Shown: positions 53,103 through 62,021, counted from the first letter of the stretch. The stretch: DNA of 64,000 bases from Parabacteroides distasonis (GCF_004793765.1 NZ_SRYM01000005.1:61662-125661); one strand, 5' to 3'. Made by a program: numbers and translations. Notes: a model not told the origin generated them from the letters alone.

Positions 53103-53680
53103 TACAACAATTTATACATACAATTACTAAAGAGGAAATAGCGAAACTTACCGTAGAGGAATTCAAGGGGCGTATCATTACGATCCTTAGTAAAGAGGAG
53201 GCGGACAAGGCCGTAGAGTACTTGTTGCGTTTTCCGATCGTTGGTTTTGACACGGAAACCCGTCCCAGCTTTAAGAAAGGACAACATTATAAAATCTCGT
53301 TGATGCAGATATCAACGGATGATACTTGTTTCCTGTTCCGCTTGAATCATATCGGTATACCGGAATCTCTGGAGAAATTCCTGAAAAGCAGTTCGACCTT
53401 AAAGATCGGGTTATCTTTGCGGGATGATTTCGGGGCGATACGGAAGCGTTCGGATATAGAACCCGCTAATTTCCTTGATTTACAGAATTACGTAGGCCAG
53501 TTCGGCATCGAGGACGCCAGCCTGCAAAAGATATATGCGATACTTTTCCAAAAAAAGATATCAAAAGGACAACGCCTCACGAATTGGGAGGCAGATGTAT
53601 TGACGGACTCACAAAAGAAATACGCGGCCCTCGACGCTTGGGCCTGCCTAAGAATATATAATTTATTGAATCAAACATAA
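53099..53680 (+). CDS. 3'-5' exonuclease of the RNase D/DnaQ type
   Basis: 193 residues. DEDD exonuclease motifs: Exo I FPIVGFDTETRPSF (Asp-x-Glu, about residue 50), Exo II STLKIGLSLRDDFGAIRK (Asp), Exo III NWEADVLTDSQKKYAALDAWACLRIY (Tyr and Asp). This is the size of a stand-alone RNase D-like domain without HRDC. It trims RNA or DNA 3' ends. It overlaps the DUF5063 stop by 4 nt and abuts the RlmI-like gene without a gap (stop at 53680, next ATG at 53681). Confidence 0.93.
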   Translation: MIQQFIHTITKEEIAKLTVEEFKGRIITILSKEEADKAVEYLLRFPIVGFDTETRPSFKKGQHYKISLMQISTDDTCFLFRLNHIGIPESLEKFLKSSSTLKIGLSLRDDFGAIRKRSDIEPANFLDLQNYVGQFGIEDASLQKIYAILFQKKISKGQRLTNWEADVLTDSQKKYAALDAWACLRIYNLLNQT

Positions 53681-54865
53681 ATGGAGTATTGTAAAGTTTT
53701 TCTCAAGCCTAAGAAAGAAGAATCGCTATTGCGTTTCCATCCATGGGTATTTTCCGGAGCGATCCAATCTATTGAAGGCGAGCCGGAAGAGGGTGACTTG
53801 GTAGAGGTATATGGAGCGAACCAGCGTTTTTTGGCGATCGGCCATTATCAAATCGGCAGTATCGCCGTACGTGTGTTATCTTTCACCCCAATCGCCATCG
53901 ACGATGCTTTTTGGGTTGAACGTATCCGTATCGCTTACGAACTCAGAAAGGCCTTGCGGCTGGCTGGGGTAGAAAATAATAATACGTTCCGCCTGATTCA
54001 CGGCGAAGGCGATAACTTACCGGGATTGGTGATCGATATGTATGCGCATACGGCCGTTATGCAAGCACATTCGGTAGGAATGCATTATGCCCGTCATCAG
54101 ATCGCAGAGGCTTTGAAAGCGGTATTGGGCGATACTTTACAAAACATCTACTATAAATCGGAAGCGACTTTGCCTTATAAAGCAAATTTAGGTAGCGAAG
54201 ATGGTTACTTATTCGGAGGCGAAGTGGAAGATATCGCTATAGAAAACGGGCTGAAATTCTGTGTAGACTGGCAGAAAGGCCAAAAGACAGGTTTCTTCGT
54301 GGATCAACGGGAGAATCGCTCTTTGTTGGAGCATTACGCAAAGGATCGCTCCGTATTGAATATGTTTTGTTATACGGGCGGTTTCTCTTTCTATGCGATG
54401 AGAGGAGGCGCAAAGGTGGTTCATTCCGTAGATAGTTCGGCAAAAGCGATCTCCTTGACGAAAAAGAATGTCGAGTTGAATTTCCCAGGAGATCCCCGTC
54501 ATGAGGCATATGCGGAAGACGCTTTCAAGTATTTGGAAAAGATGGGAAGCAATTATGATCTGATCATACTGGATCCTCCTGCATTCGCTAAGCATAAGAA
54601 TGTATTACGTAACGCCTTACAAGGGTATCGCAAATTAAACGCAATCGCTTTCGAGAAGATCAAGCCGGGAGGAATCTTATTTACCTTCTCTTGCTCTCAA
54701 GTCGTTAGTAAAGAGAATTTCCGTTTAGCCGTATTTAGCGCTGCCGCCCAATCCGGCCGTAGTGTCCGAATCTTGCATCAATTAACCCAACCCGCAGACC
54801 ATCCGGTGAATATCTACCATCCGGAAGGGGAATATCTAAAAGGATTGGTATTGTATGTAGAATAA
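53681..54865 (+). CDS. Class I SAM-dependent rRNA methyltransferase, RlmI-like
   Basis: 394 residues, the length of RlmI. N-terminal PUA domain (HPWVFSGAIQSIEGEPEEGDLVEV), then the Rossmann methyltransferase: RLIHGEGDNLPGLVIDMY, KTGFFVDQRENRSLLEHYA, VLNMFCYTGGFSFYAMRGGAKVVHSVDSS (SAM motif I), and LIILDPPAFAKHKN (motif IV DPPAF). RlmI makes m5C1962 in 23S rRNA; the same site is likely but not proven. It directly follows the exonuclease gene. Confidence 0.94.
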   Translation: MEYCKVFLKPKKEESLLRFHPWVFSGAIQSIEGEPEEGDLVEVYGANQRFLAIGHYQIGSIAVRVLSFTPIAIDDAFWVERIRIAYELRKALRLAGVENNNTFRLIHGEGDNLPGLVIDMYAHTAVMQAHSVGMHYARHQIAEALKAVLGDTLQNIYYKSEATLPYKANLGSEDGYLFGGEVEDIAIENGLKFCVDWQKGQKTGFFVDQRENRSLLEHYAKDRSVLNMFCYTGGFSFYAMRGGAKVVHSVDSSAKAISLTKKNVELNFPGDPRHEAYAEDAFKYLEKMGSNYDLIILDPPAFAKHKNVLRNALQGYRKLNAIAFEKIKPGGILFTFSCSQVVSKENFRLAVFSAAAQSGRSVRILHQLTQPADHPVNIYHPEGEYLKGLVLYVE

Positions 54866-54900
54866 AGAAAGCATTTATATTAACGTATGGCAAAAATATA

Positions 54901-54941
54901 TACGGAAATATTTCTTTATTCCGTAATAGATTGTACCTTTG
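54901..54941 (+). promoter_or_regulatory. mdh promoter with an overlapping palindrome
   Basis: -7 box TACCTTTG (54934-54941), about 57 bp before the mdh ATG. An inverted repeat TACGGAA...TTCCGTA (54901-54907 / 54919-54925) lies just upstream where a regulator could bind. The operator role is inference. Confidence 0.5.
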
Positions 54942-54998
54942 CCACCGTTAAAAAACATAGCGTATCATTAAGTAATAACATACTAAAACTTATTTATT

Positions 54999-55940
54999 AT
55001 GTCAAAAGTAACAGTTGTTGGTGCCGGTAATGTAGGTGCTACTTGCGCAAATGTTCTTGCCTTCAATGAAGTGGCAGACGAAGTTGTAATGCTAGACGTA
55101 AAGGAAGGCGTATCCGAAGGTAAAGCGATGGATATGATGCAGACCGCTCAATTGCTAGGTTTCGATACTAAGGTTGTAGGTTGCACAAACGACTATGAGA
55201 AGACAGCTAACTCAGACGTTGTAGTTATCACTTCTGGTATTCCTCGTAAACCGGGTATGACTCGCGAAGAACTGATCGGTGTTAACGCTGGTATCGTTAA
55301 GAGCGTAGCTCAAAACATCTTGAAATACTCTCCGAACGCAATCTTGGTAGTTATCTCTAACCCGATGGATACGATGACTTATTTGTCATTGAAGTCTTTA
55401 GGCTTGCCGAAGAACCGTATCATCGGTATGGGTGGTGCTTTGGATAGCTCTCGTTTCAAATATTTCTTGTCTCAGGCTCTAGGCTGCAACGCCAATGAGG
55501 TTGAGGGTATGGTAATCGGTGGTCACGGTGACACAACAATGATTCCGTTGGCCCGCTTGGCTACTTACAAAGGTATCCCTGTTAGCAAATTGTTAAGCTC
55601 AGAGAAATTGCAAGAGGTTGTTGCTTCCACAATGGTTGGTGGTGCTACATTGACTAAATTATTAGGAACTTCAGCTTGGTATGCACCGGGTGCAGCTGGA
55701 GCTTATGTAGTTGAGTCTATCATCCACAACCAAGGTAAGATGGTTCCTTGTTCTGTTTACTTGGAAGGTGAGTACGGCGAATCTGATCTTTGCATCGGTG
55801 TTCCTGTTATCCTTGGCAAGAACGGTATCGAGAAGATCGTTGAGTTGGAATTGAACGCAGAGGAGAAAGAGTTGTTCGCTAAGAGCGCTGCCGCTGTTCA
55901 CAAGACAAACGAGGCTTTGAAAGAAGTAGGTGCACTTTAA
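54999..55940 (+). CDS. mdh: Malate dehydrogenase
   Basis: 313 residues of the LDH-like bacterial MDH type. VTVVGAGNVGATCANVLAFN (NAD-binding), GIPRKPGMTREELIG (Arg for substrate), ISNPMDTMTYL, MGGALDSSRFKYFLS, VIGGHGDTTMIPL (catalytic His, Asp partner). It interconverts malate and oxaloacetate in the reductive branch of fumarate fermentation in Bacteroidales. Monocistronic, followed by a terminator at 55971-55996. Confidence 0.97.
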   Translation: MSKVTVVGAGNVGATCANVLAFNEVADEVVMLDVKEGVSEGKAMDMMQTAQLLGFDTKVVGCTNDYEKTANSDVVVITSGIPRKPGMTREELIGVNAGIVKSVAQNILKYSPNAILVVISNPMDTMTYLSLKSLGLPKNRIIGMGGALDSSRFKYFLSQALGCNANEVEGMVIGGHGDTTMIPLARLATYKGIPVSKLLSSEKLQEVVASTMVGGATLTKLLGTSAWYAPGAAGAYVVESIIHNQGKMVPCSVYLEGEYGESDLCIGVPVILGKNGIEKIVELELNAEEKELFAKSAAAVHKTNEALKEVGAL

Positions 55941-55970
55941 TTTGAATTTCTATTAAAGCGATAAAAAAAG

Positions 55971-55996
55971 AGGCCAATCCTTCGGGGTTGGTCTCT
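55971..55996 (+). terminator. Rho-independent terminator of mdh
   Basis: Stem of GAGGCCAATCC with GGGTTGGTCTC around a TTCG loop, followed by TTTCTTTTATG on the plus strand. Confidence 0.85.
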
Positions 55997-56025
55997 TTCT
56001 TTTATGGGAAAGTGGATACGAACAG

Positions 56026-57177
56026 TTATGACGGGACGAAGATAATATTCGAGTTTTTCAATCGCTGAAGATACATACGAAACAGAATATCCGGGATAAA
56101 ATAAACAGTATCCTCTCCAGTCAGCAAGTCCAATTCCATCAGTTTACGGACAGCCGCTTGGACTGCACTGCTGGAGACCAATGAATATTTACGAATGAAA
56201 CCGGCACTCATAATCTTCTCCGCCTTACCTGCTGAGGCTATGGCATACAGCAATTCTTTCTGACGTTCGGGTATTCTGGACAATAGTTGGCGATATCCAT
56301 CGCCTGCCTCTTCCAAAACTCCATCAACTGTCTGACGTAATATATCCAACGTACAACTACTGCCTATAGGGGTATTTATAAAAGCTTCATGAAAAGTTTT
56401 CTGCATATAATATGTATTCCCCTCAAACAAACGATATATAACCAATACATCTTCCTCACGAATAGTACGTTCATACACATCAAACCAATGACAGACAAAA
56501 GGTATGTATTCTTCAGCGACGATAGGATACAATTCCAAAATCGATGTACTGTTATAGAATGGACGAGCGGAAGAGAGGAACATCTCCGTTACCAAATGAC
56601 GCTCACTGCCTGAAAAGATAAAATGCACATTAGATAAATGCTGAATATGGGAGCGCAATAAAGCTTCAATATTTTTTTCAGGGTATTTGGAAATCTGCTG
56701 AAATTCATCAAAGGCCACGATACAAGGTTTATCCGCCTTTTCCAAGCAGTCGAATATTTCAGTCAACGTAAACTCCGGGCGGCTGATATCACCTAGTTCC
56801 AGACTAAAAGTAGGAGTACCATTAAGAGGGTCAAAGCCAAACTTGGCATTGACAGACCTCAGTCCTTGCACAAAAGCCGTAAACATTTTACGACTCTTAC
56901 CTTGCAACGTCTCAAAGACCTTCAAGCCAAACACGTAAGCGAATTCTCTCATGCTAGACGTGTGCAAAATGTCAATATAGAACGTATAATAACTATCAGC
57001 ACACTCAGGCTTGTCATAACAGAATCGAATCAACTTTGATTTCCCCATACGGCGTGGAGAAATCAAACACAGGTTTCCACCATTAGATAAGGTACGGATA
57101 ATCTTCTTGCTTTCCTCACGCCTATCACAAAAATATTTCTCCGGGATACTACCCGTAATAATAAAGGGATTGTTCAT
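56026..57177 (-). CDS. AAA ATPase with winged-helix C-terminus (archaeal-ATPase type)
   Basis: 383 residues from the ATG at 57177 (MNNPFIITGSIPEKYFCDRR); 57180 gives one more Met. Walker A is in GNLCLISPRRMGKSKLIRF (about residue 33-45), Walker B in PCIVAFDEFQQIS (DEF), and FIFSGSERHLVTEMFL (sensor). The C-terminal RKYSLVSSSAVQAAVRKLMELDLL forms a winged helix. Such ATPases are common in Bacteroidetes, often many copies, with unknown role. It is a single gene with its own -7 box, next to the mdh terminator, and no partner is visible. Confidence 0.85.
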   Translation of the reverse strand: MNNPFIITGSIPEKYFCDRREESKKIIRTLSNGGNLCLISPRRMGKSKLIRFCYDKPECADSYYTFYIDILHTSSMREFAYVFGLKVFETLQGKSRKMFTAFVQGLRSVNAKFGFDPLNGTPTFSLELGDISRPEFTLTEIFDCLEKADKPCIVAFDEFQQISKYPEKNIEALLRSHIQHLSNVHFIFSGSERHLVTEMFLSSARPFYNSTSILELYPIVAEEYIPFVCHWFDVYERTIREEDVLVIYRLFEGNTYYMQKTFHEAFINTPIGSSCTLDILRQTVDGVLEEAGDGYRQLLSRIPERQKELLYAIASAGKAEKIMSAGFIRKYSLVSSSAVQAAVRKLMELDLLTGEDTVYFIPDILFRMYLQRLKNSNIIFVPS

Positions 57178-57203
57178 CATAGATCATTTGTTCTGTATAG
57201 ACA

Positions 57204-57245
57204 CAAAGATAATTATTCGTTTTGAATTATACAAATCGTATAATT
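57204..57245 (-). promoter_or_regulatory. Promoter box and palindrome upstream of the AAA ATPase gene
   Basis: Minus-strand TATCTTTG (57204-57211), 27 bp before the ATG at 57177. Just upstream lies an 8-bp inverted repeat AATTATAC / GTATAATT (57225-57232, 57238-57245), possibly an operator or part of a weak terminator of the deacetylase cluster. Confidence 0.5.
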
Positions 57246-57260
57246 TGAAATGAATGATGA

Positions 57261-58112
57261 TCAATGTAACTTAACAATAGGAGCTGTCTCCCAGTCTATC
57301 AGACCATCTGCGGAACGTAAATCCATAAAATCATAATCCATAAGCCATCGTTTCAATTTCTCTTCCGCTCCATGCAAGCCATAATACGATTTGAAACGAC
57401 GGATATAATTTAAGTCCTCAATCATCGGTTGCTCTGCATCTAAATCACGAGGATGAATGTAACCCAACAAATATTCCAGACATTCACGTGTCCATTTCCT
57501 CAATAAGCAATAGGGGATCAAGCGGAAATAGCCTCCTCCTGAGAAAACGATATGCTTACCCAGTATCTTACGATACACGATCGGGAATTCCTTCATCCTT
57601 ATCCCATTATACTCCACCCAGCTAGGTATCGCAGAAGTATACGACGGCATTCCCCCATGCGCATGATGCGCAGGAAAAACCGAGCTATCCATACGAATCC
57701 CCAGCTCATGCAATATCTCGAAAGCCCACCCCTCGCTCTCACGGATCGAGAACCCCGGCGCACGGAAAGCCTCTACCTTCTGCCCCGTTATATCTTCCAG
57801 CAATTTTATGGAAGAAGAGACATCCTCTTTGAACGCCTCCCTCGATTGCTGCCACACTAACTGATGATTCATCGTATGGCTTCCCACCTGATATTTAGAA
57901 GCGATCTGCCGAACGATATCCGGATACGTCTTGGCGATCCAACCGATCACGAAAAAAGTAGCCTTCGTTTCTGCCTCCTCCAAAATACGGAAAATGCGCT
58001 CCATATTCTCATAGATACGCACTTCAAAACCTTTCCACTGCTCCTCAGAGCGTGTAGAGTCGTTATCGAGGAGATGAAACCACTCCTCGATGTCGAAAGT
58101 TAATATGTTCAT
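57261..58112 (-). CDS. Polysaccharide deacetylase (NodB/DUF3473 type)
   Basis: 283 residues. NodB motifs: LTFDIEEWFHLL (catalytic and metal Asp), GSHTMNHQLVWQQS (H-x-x-x-H metal pair), VEAFRAPGFSIRESEGWAFE. The C-terminal DUF3473 part is GGGYFRLIPYCLLRKWT and FKSYYGLHGAEEKLKRW. No signal peptide, so it acts on cytoplasmic or membrane-bound sugar precursors. It is last in a minus-strand cluster GNAT-KAS III-SDR-ACP and starts 6 nt after the GNAT stop, which suggests it deacetylates an acetylated glycan intermediate of the same product. Confidence 0.93.
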   Translation of the reverse strand: MNILTFDIEEWFHLLDNDSTRSEEQWKGFEVRIYENMERIFRILEEAETKATFFVIGWIAKTYPDIVRQIASKYQVGSHTMNHQLVWQQSREAFKEDVSSSIKLLEDITGQKVEAFRAPGFSIRESEGWAFEILHELGIRMDSSVFPAHHAHGGMPSYTSAIPSWVEYNGIRMKEFPIVYRKILGKHIVFSGGGYFRLIPYCLLRKWTRECLEYLLGYIHPRDLDAEQPMIEDLNYIRRFKSYYGLHGAEEKLKRWLMDYDFMDLRSADGLIDWETAPIVKLH

Positions 58113-58118
58113 TGGAAC

Positions 58119-59069
58119 TTAGATTAAATCGTAATTGGACAAGTTTACATCCCAAGATTCAATATTAAAAAGCAGATCTTTATTCTTTTCATTCAATAAA
58201 AATCCAGTGAAATTAAAATGTTTCGGCTCAAATCTCCGGGGAAACTTAATCATTCCATAACTACTAAAAGGAAGATGACCCACATAAAGAATCAAATCAA
58301 AATTCACATTCTCGTTTTGAATAATATATTTCACCGCCTTGCAAAAGTTCCTTGCGGATTTATTAACCACATCCACTAAAAAAGCAGTTCGAACCCCTTC
58401 ATATGTAATTATTTTATACATAAATTGGAAAGAGTCCATCTTGACAATCGAATAATGCCCATCATTACGTTTATATCGAGTCGTATTGTAACTTTCAGCC
58501 TCTTTCTCTACACTAAACCCTTTAACTTGTTTACTTGCAAAATAACTAGAAAATGTTACCCAAAACCGGCAAAACAACATAGAGAACAAATTCAAAAACG
58601 AAAGAGATTTCTTGATACCGCCAATCCGATATGGAAGACAATAGGTATCCAATTTACCAATATCCTCCATTAAACCCAGAGATTTCAATATGGGATAAGA
58701 ATTATCATTCGGGAATCCATAAAGCATAGTCGCATCTTCCTCTTTATATCGATTTGTCGCATGAATCATCATATCAAAGAAATTATCGATTCCTCGGCAT
58801 TGTTTCTTGATCATGGTATCCACATTACAAATAAATAATTGCCTTTCGCCATTAACCTTATAGTAACAAGGAATTCCCGAATTATGCCCAACCACACTCC
58901 CATCTTTCAACATCAAAGAATGGAACGAGTAACCTAAAGGATTATTCAAGTATTGGTTATTGAACTCTTGGATGGTTCGGCTCTTCTCAAAGACCTCATT
59001 GAACAATGATAAAATCTGCTCTTTTTCAATAGAAGTCAACTCTGTCGTCTTCTTTACAATAAATTCCAT
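58119..59069 (-). CDS. GNAT-family N-acyltransferase-like protein
   Basis: 316 residues. The first about 170 residues are a GNAT fold (VVGHNSGIPCYYKVNGERQLFICNVDTMIKKQCRG; acyl-CoA-binding loop; YGFPNDNSYPILKSLGL), followed by a C-terminal part of unknown fold. It starts 4 nt after the KAS III stop, so it is coupled with that operon. It could transfer the acyl group made by the ACP/KAS III/SDR enzymes onto an amino sugar; this is inference from context. Confidence 0.82.
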   Translation of the reverse strand: MEFIVKKTTELTSIEKEQILSLFNEVFEKSRTIQEFNNQYLNNPLGYSFHSLMLKDGSVVGHNSGIPCYYKVNGERQLFICNVDTMIKKQCRGIDNFFDMMIHATNRYKEEDATMLYGFPNDNSYPILKSLGLMEDIGKLDTYCLPYRIGGIKKSLSFLNLFSMLFCRFWVTFSSYFASKQVKGFSVEKEAESYNTTRYKRNDGHYSIVKMDSFQFMYKIITYEGVRTAFLVDVVNKSARNFCKAVKYIIQNENVNFDLILYVGHLPFSSYGMIKFPRRFEPKHFNFTGFLLNEKNKDLLFNIESWDVNLSNYDLI

Positions 59070-59073
59070 TCGT

Positions 59074-60072
59074 CTATTTACATTTTAAGAGGGTCGCCCC
59101 CCAAGAGAATCCTACACCAAAACCGGCTATCAAGACATTTCCATGTAATTTATCCTCTTTAATAGCCTGATACAATGCGATTGGTATAGTAGAAGATACC
59201 GTATTCCCTACATTCTCTAAGAAAATAAAGAATCGCTCCTTATCGATATCCAACAACTTTCTCAAGTAATTAATCATATATTTATTTGCCTGATGGAATA
59301 CCACCAGATCCACGTTTTCCAGCGATAATGAATTTTTGGCCAGCGTATCCTCTACCATTACAGGTACCGCATCCGAGGTGAAATCAAAAATCGCCTTTCC
59401 ATCCATAAACAAGTGATCGCTAGAATGCGGGGTATGATTCTCATCAAAAGTTAAATCGTTCAACTTCTCAAAACATCTGGAAGCCCCAGTCTTAACGATC
59501 AAGCTTTCCGCACCTTGTCCATTCGTACCCAGCGAAAACTCCCCGATTTCCGCTAAACCCTCCGTAGAGACAAGAGTAGCCGTAGCCCCATCCCCAAATA
59601 TCGTACGGTTTCCTTTATCCTTTGGATGAATATATTTGGTATATGTCTCAGCAGTCAATAACAAGATATTTTTAGCTATACCGGACATAACAAATCCTTT
59701 TGCGATCGCAAGCCCATACTCATATCCCGAACACCCTAGATTAATATCAAAAGCGCCACACGACGTAGATAACCCCAATCTATTTTGGATTACGCAAGCT
59801 GTACTTGGCAGAAAATAATCTGAACTTTGGGTACAGAGCACAACAAAATCAACAATCTTTTTATCTATACTGTATTCCTCGAAAAGTTTCTCCGCTGCTT
59901 TAACTGCCATATCTCCCGCAGTCTCTTCTTCAGCCGAGATATGACGCTGAGCGATTCCCACTTTATTCGCCACTTTCTCAACAGACCATTCCGGGAATTC
60001 TATCACCAACTCCTCGTTTGTAAGCACTTTCTCCGGCAAATAATAAGATATTGCGTTTATATAAGCTTTCAT
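59074..60072 (-). CDS. 3-oxoacyl-ACP synthase III (FabH-like)
   Basis: 332 residues from the ATG at 60072 (MKAYINAISYYLPEKVLTN). The open frame reaches 60141, but that overlaps the SDR gene by 58 nt. Catalytic Cys in FDINLGCSGYEYGLA (about residue 110), His in LVVFHQANKYMINYL and Asn in VGNTVSSTIPIALY form the KAS III triad. FGDGATATLV is conserved. FabH-like enzymes start acyl chains from acyl-CoA. Located in the ACP-SDR-KAS III-GNAT cluster, not the fatty-acid locus, so a dedicated acyl group is likely. Confidence 0.93.
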   Translation of the reverse strand: MKAYINAISYYLPEKVLTNEELVIEFPEWSVEKVANKVGIAQRHISAEEETAGDMAVKAAEKLFEEYSIDKKIVDFVVLCTQSSDYFLPSTACVIQNRLGLSTSCGAFDINLGCSGYEYGLAIAKGFVMSGIAKNILLLTAETYTKYIHPKDKGNRTIFGDGATATLVSTEGLAEIGEFSLGTNGQGAESLIVKTGASRCFEKLNDLTFDENHTPHSSDHLFMDGKAIFDFTSDAVPVMVEDTLAKNSLSLENVDLVVFHQANKYMINYLRKLLDIDKERFFIFLENVGNTVSSTIPIALYQAIKEDKLHGNVLIAGFGVGFSWGATLLKCK

Positions 60073-60083
60073 AAAATCAACAT

Positions 60084-60845
60084 TTAAATCAGAGTTCCTT
60101 CGCCTCCCCCATTTATTTCCACACAAGATCCTGTCATCCAACTACTAGCTTCCGATAACAGAAATACACTCAGATTGGCAATATCTTCCGGTGTCCCATA
60201 TCGTTTAAGCGGATATTTCAATTGAGCTTCCTCCAGTACTTCCTTGTCAATGCCATTTTTTGTAATCAAATCCGTCCACACCATTGCCGGACAGATACAA
60301 TTCACACGGATCAAACGAGAGGCTAGCTCCAAAGCCAATACTTTCGCATAAGAAATGACAGCTCCTTTAGAGGCACTATAAATAGCGTTTCCTACACTTG
60401 GATACTTGGCTGCCATAGAAGCGATAAAAACGATGGAAGCTCCTTTATTAATTTTCTTTTCCCCTATCAATGACTTTTGTAATAGAATTGGAGCTACCAG
60501 ATTCGGATTAAAGATCTCACTTATATCCTTTTCCTCTATACTTTTACATGGAACACGACTTCCAACACCGGCATTTTGTACGATTCCATCCAATTTTGGC
60601 AATTGTTCCACCAAAAATTCTCGCTGAATCTCTTCTGTAAGATCCGCAACAACAAGCTGATGACCCTCTCCAAACAATAAAGACATTGTCTCATCCAGTC
60701 GCTTCTCATTACGAGCCGTAATGATTACTTTCGATCCCATTCTTGAACAAGCGACAGCTATCGCCCGACCTATCCCTGAGGAAGCACCTGTAACCAAAAC
60801 TCGTTTGCCTTCTAATGAAAACGGATTACTTACTGGTAACGACAT
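60084..60845 (-). CDS. Short-chain dehydrogenase/reductase (FabG-like)
   Basis: 253 residues. NAD(P) motif GKRVLVTGASSGIGRAIAVACS, NAG motif (IVQNAGVGS), catalytic YSASK (Tyr-x-x-x-Lys) in SVGNAIYSASKGAVISYAK, and C-terminal SSWMTGSCVEINGGGEG. Reduces a 3-oxoacyl-ACP or similar substrate. It overlaps the acyl carrier protein reading frame by 20 nt, which shows translational coupling, and lies 11 nt before the KAS III start. Confidence 0.93.
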   Translation of the reverse strand: MSLPVSNPFSLEGKRVLVTGASSGIGRAIAVACSRMGSKVIITARNEKRLDETMSLLFGEGHQLVVADLTEEIQREFLVEQLPKLDGIVQNAGVGSRVPCKSIEEKDISEIFNPNLVAPILLQKSLIGEKKINKGASIVFIASMAAKYPSVGNAIYSASKGAVISYAKVLALELASRLIRVNCICPAMVWTDLITKNGIDKEVLEEAQLKYPLKRYGTPEDIANLSVFLLSEASSWMTGSCVEINGGGEGTLI

Positions 60846-61041
60846 TATAAAGTTCCTCTATCGTATCTGCGCTTCGTAAATCCAAGACCGTAAGTTTTAC
60901 GCCATACTTTTTCTCCACCATATTCATAACCGCCAAACCAGTCAAGGAAGACCATTCTTCCAAGTCCCTAAACTTAGTATCCGGTTGAAAATCTGACAAC
61001 TCAGTATCATCAAATTGATTCGCAAAATTTTTGATAAACTG
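60826..61041 (-). CDS. Acyl carrier protein, N-terminus lost at the phage junction
   Basis: The frame from about 61041 to the stop at 60826 gives 71 residues starting QFIKNFANQFDDTELSDF. It includes the phosphopantetheine site FRDLEEWSSLTGLAVMNMVE (Ser) and helix KYGVKLTVLDLRSADTIEELY. This is a full ACP less its first few residues: no ATG, GTG or TTG precedes it in frame before phage sequence begins. It would have been the first gene of, or within, the acylation cluster and overlaps the SDR start by 20 nt. In this state it probably is not translated, which may silence the coupled genes downstream. Confidence 0.85.
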   Translation of the reverse strand, partial: QFIKNFANQFDDTELSDFQPDTKFRDLEEWSSLTGLAVMNMVEKKYGVKLTVLDLRSADTIEELYNVVTSK

Positions 61042-61284
61042 TGGGGGGTATTTGAATAAGCTAAATAGATGTTGATTGGAATATTTTTGAAAACCTGTTG
61101 AATATCTGAATGTTGAAGGAAGTAAAAAGGAAAAGATTAGTTTATTGTAAATGCTAATTACTTTACACTCATTTACTTTTACTTTACACGAACCCCATAT
61201 TTTTGCCTGTTTTCAGAGTGAAAACTTTACTTTTTAGTTGAATTTGGTTGTGTTTTTCAAGTTTGAAAGGGGCAAAAACTCAAT

Positions 61285-61344
61285 GGTAGGTACATAATCG
61301 GTACATCCAATAGGTACATAATATTGAACGCAAATGTACCTACC
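61285..61344. repeat. GGTACAT repeat cluster near the phage left end
   Basis: GGTACAT occurs at 61289, 61300 and 61313, with the inverse ATGTACC at 61334. The outer copies form an 11-bp perfect inverted repeat GGTAGGTACAT / ATGTACCTACC (61285-61295, 61334-61344). It may bind the transposase or repressor at the phage end, or terminate the repressor transcript. Confidence 0.6.
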
Positions 61345-61350
61345 GTTATT

Positions 61351-61995
61351 TTATTGTTCTACCTCTAATGACTTTCTTTCTAAAATATCTATTAGTTTAA
61401 TAACCTTGAGTAGCATTTTGCTTTGTACATCATGCTGATCCCATAAAATTTTAAACTTATCCTCTATTTCTAATTTATAGTAGTCCGGCTTTTTTATATA
61501 AGAGCTAAACTGCTCTGCAAACATTTTCTCTTTACCTACTACTTCCATTTCTTCTTCGTCTGTAATATTTTCAAATGCTAGAGATAGTAATTTATGCAAA
61601 ATATCCATAAAGCATCCTTGCATCAATCCGGCATTAACATTGATCAGCTTGTTTAATTGATTCTCTATATCGATATATTCGAAATTTGTAATCAAAGATT
61701 TTCCTTCAATAGAATTGGGGGGAATGGAATATTTGAAAGAGTCATTATCGGTATTAACTGTTTTTATTCCATTCTGTCCTGTCATAAGCCATTCTGGATT
61801 TACATCATAGGTTTTGATTATCTTACTAACGAGATTTGTACTAACACCTATCTTGCATCTTTCTATATCTGATAATGTAGCTTGTTTTATTCCTAAACTC
61901 TCCGCAAAATCTTTTTGTGTTAAGCCTCTCTCTTTTCTTATATACTTGACCCTATTATTCAACTCAGTATCGTAATTAACTATATTTTCTTTCAT
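61351..61995 (-). CDS. Phage repressor-like XRE family protein
   Basis: 214 residues. N-terminal helix-turn-helix NRVKYIRKERGLTQKDFAESLGIKQATLSDIERCKIGVSTNLV (about 12-55) and the following NPEWLMTGQ stretch of the Cro/CI type. The C-terminal 120 residues are helical with no LexA-type Ser-Lys protease motif (no CS-type cleavage site seen), so it may be induced by another route. Transcribed away from the transposase genes and separated from them by a symmetrical operator region. Confidence 0.85.
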   Translation of the reverse strand: MKENIVNYDTELNNRVKYIRKERGLTQKDFAESLGIKQATLSDIERCKIGVSTNLVSKIIKTYDVNPEWLMTGQNGIKTVNTDNDSFKYSIPPNSIEGKSLITNFEYIDIENQLNKLINVNAGLMQGCFMDILHKLLSLAFENITDEEEMEVVGKEKMFAEQFSSYIKKPDYYKLEIEDKFKILWDQHDVQSKMLLKVIKLIDILERKSLEVEQ

Positions 61996-62021
61996 AAAAC
62001 TTGTTTTATATATCGGTATTA

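Noticed and set aside
61042..61284. Coding gene to the right of the ACP remnant
   Set aside because: The frame there is only an extension without start codon from phage end DNA; no gene supported.
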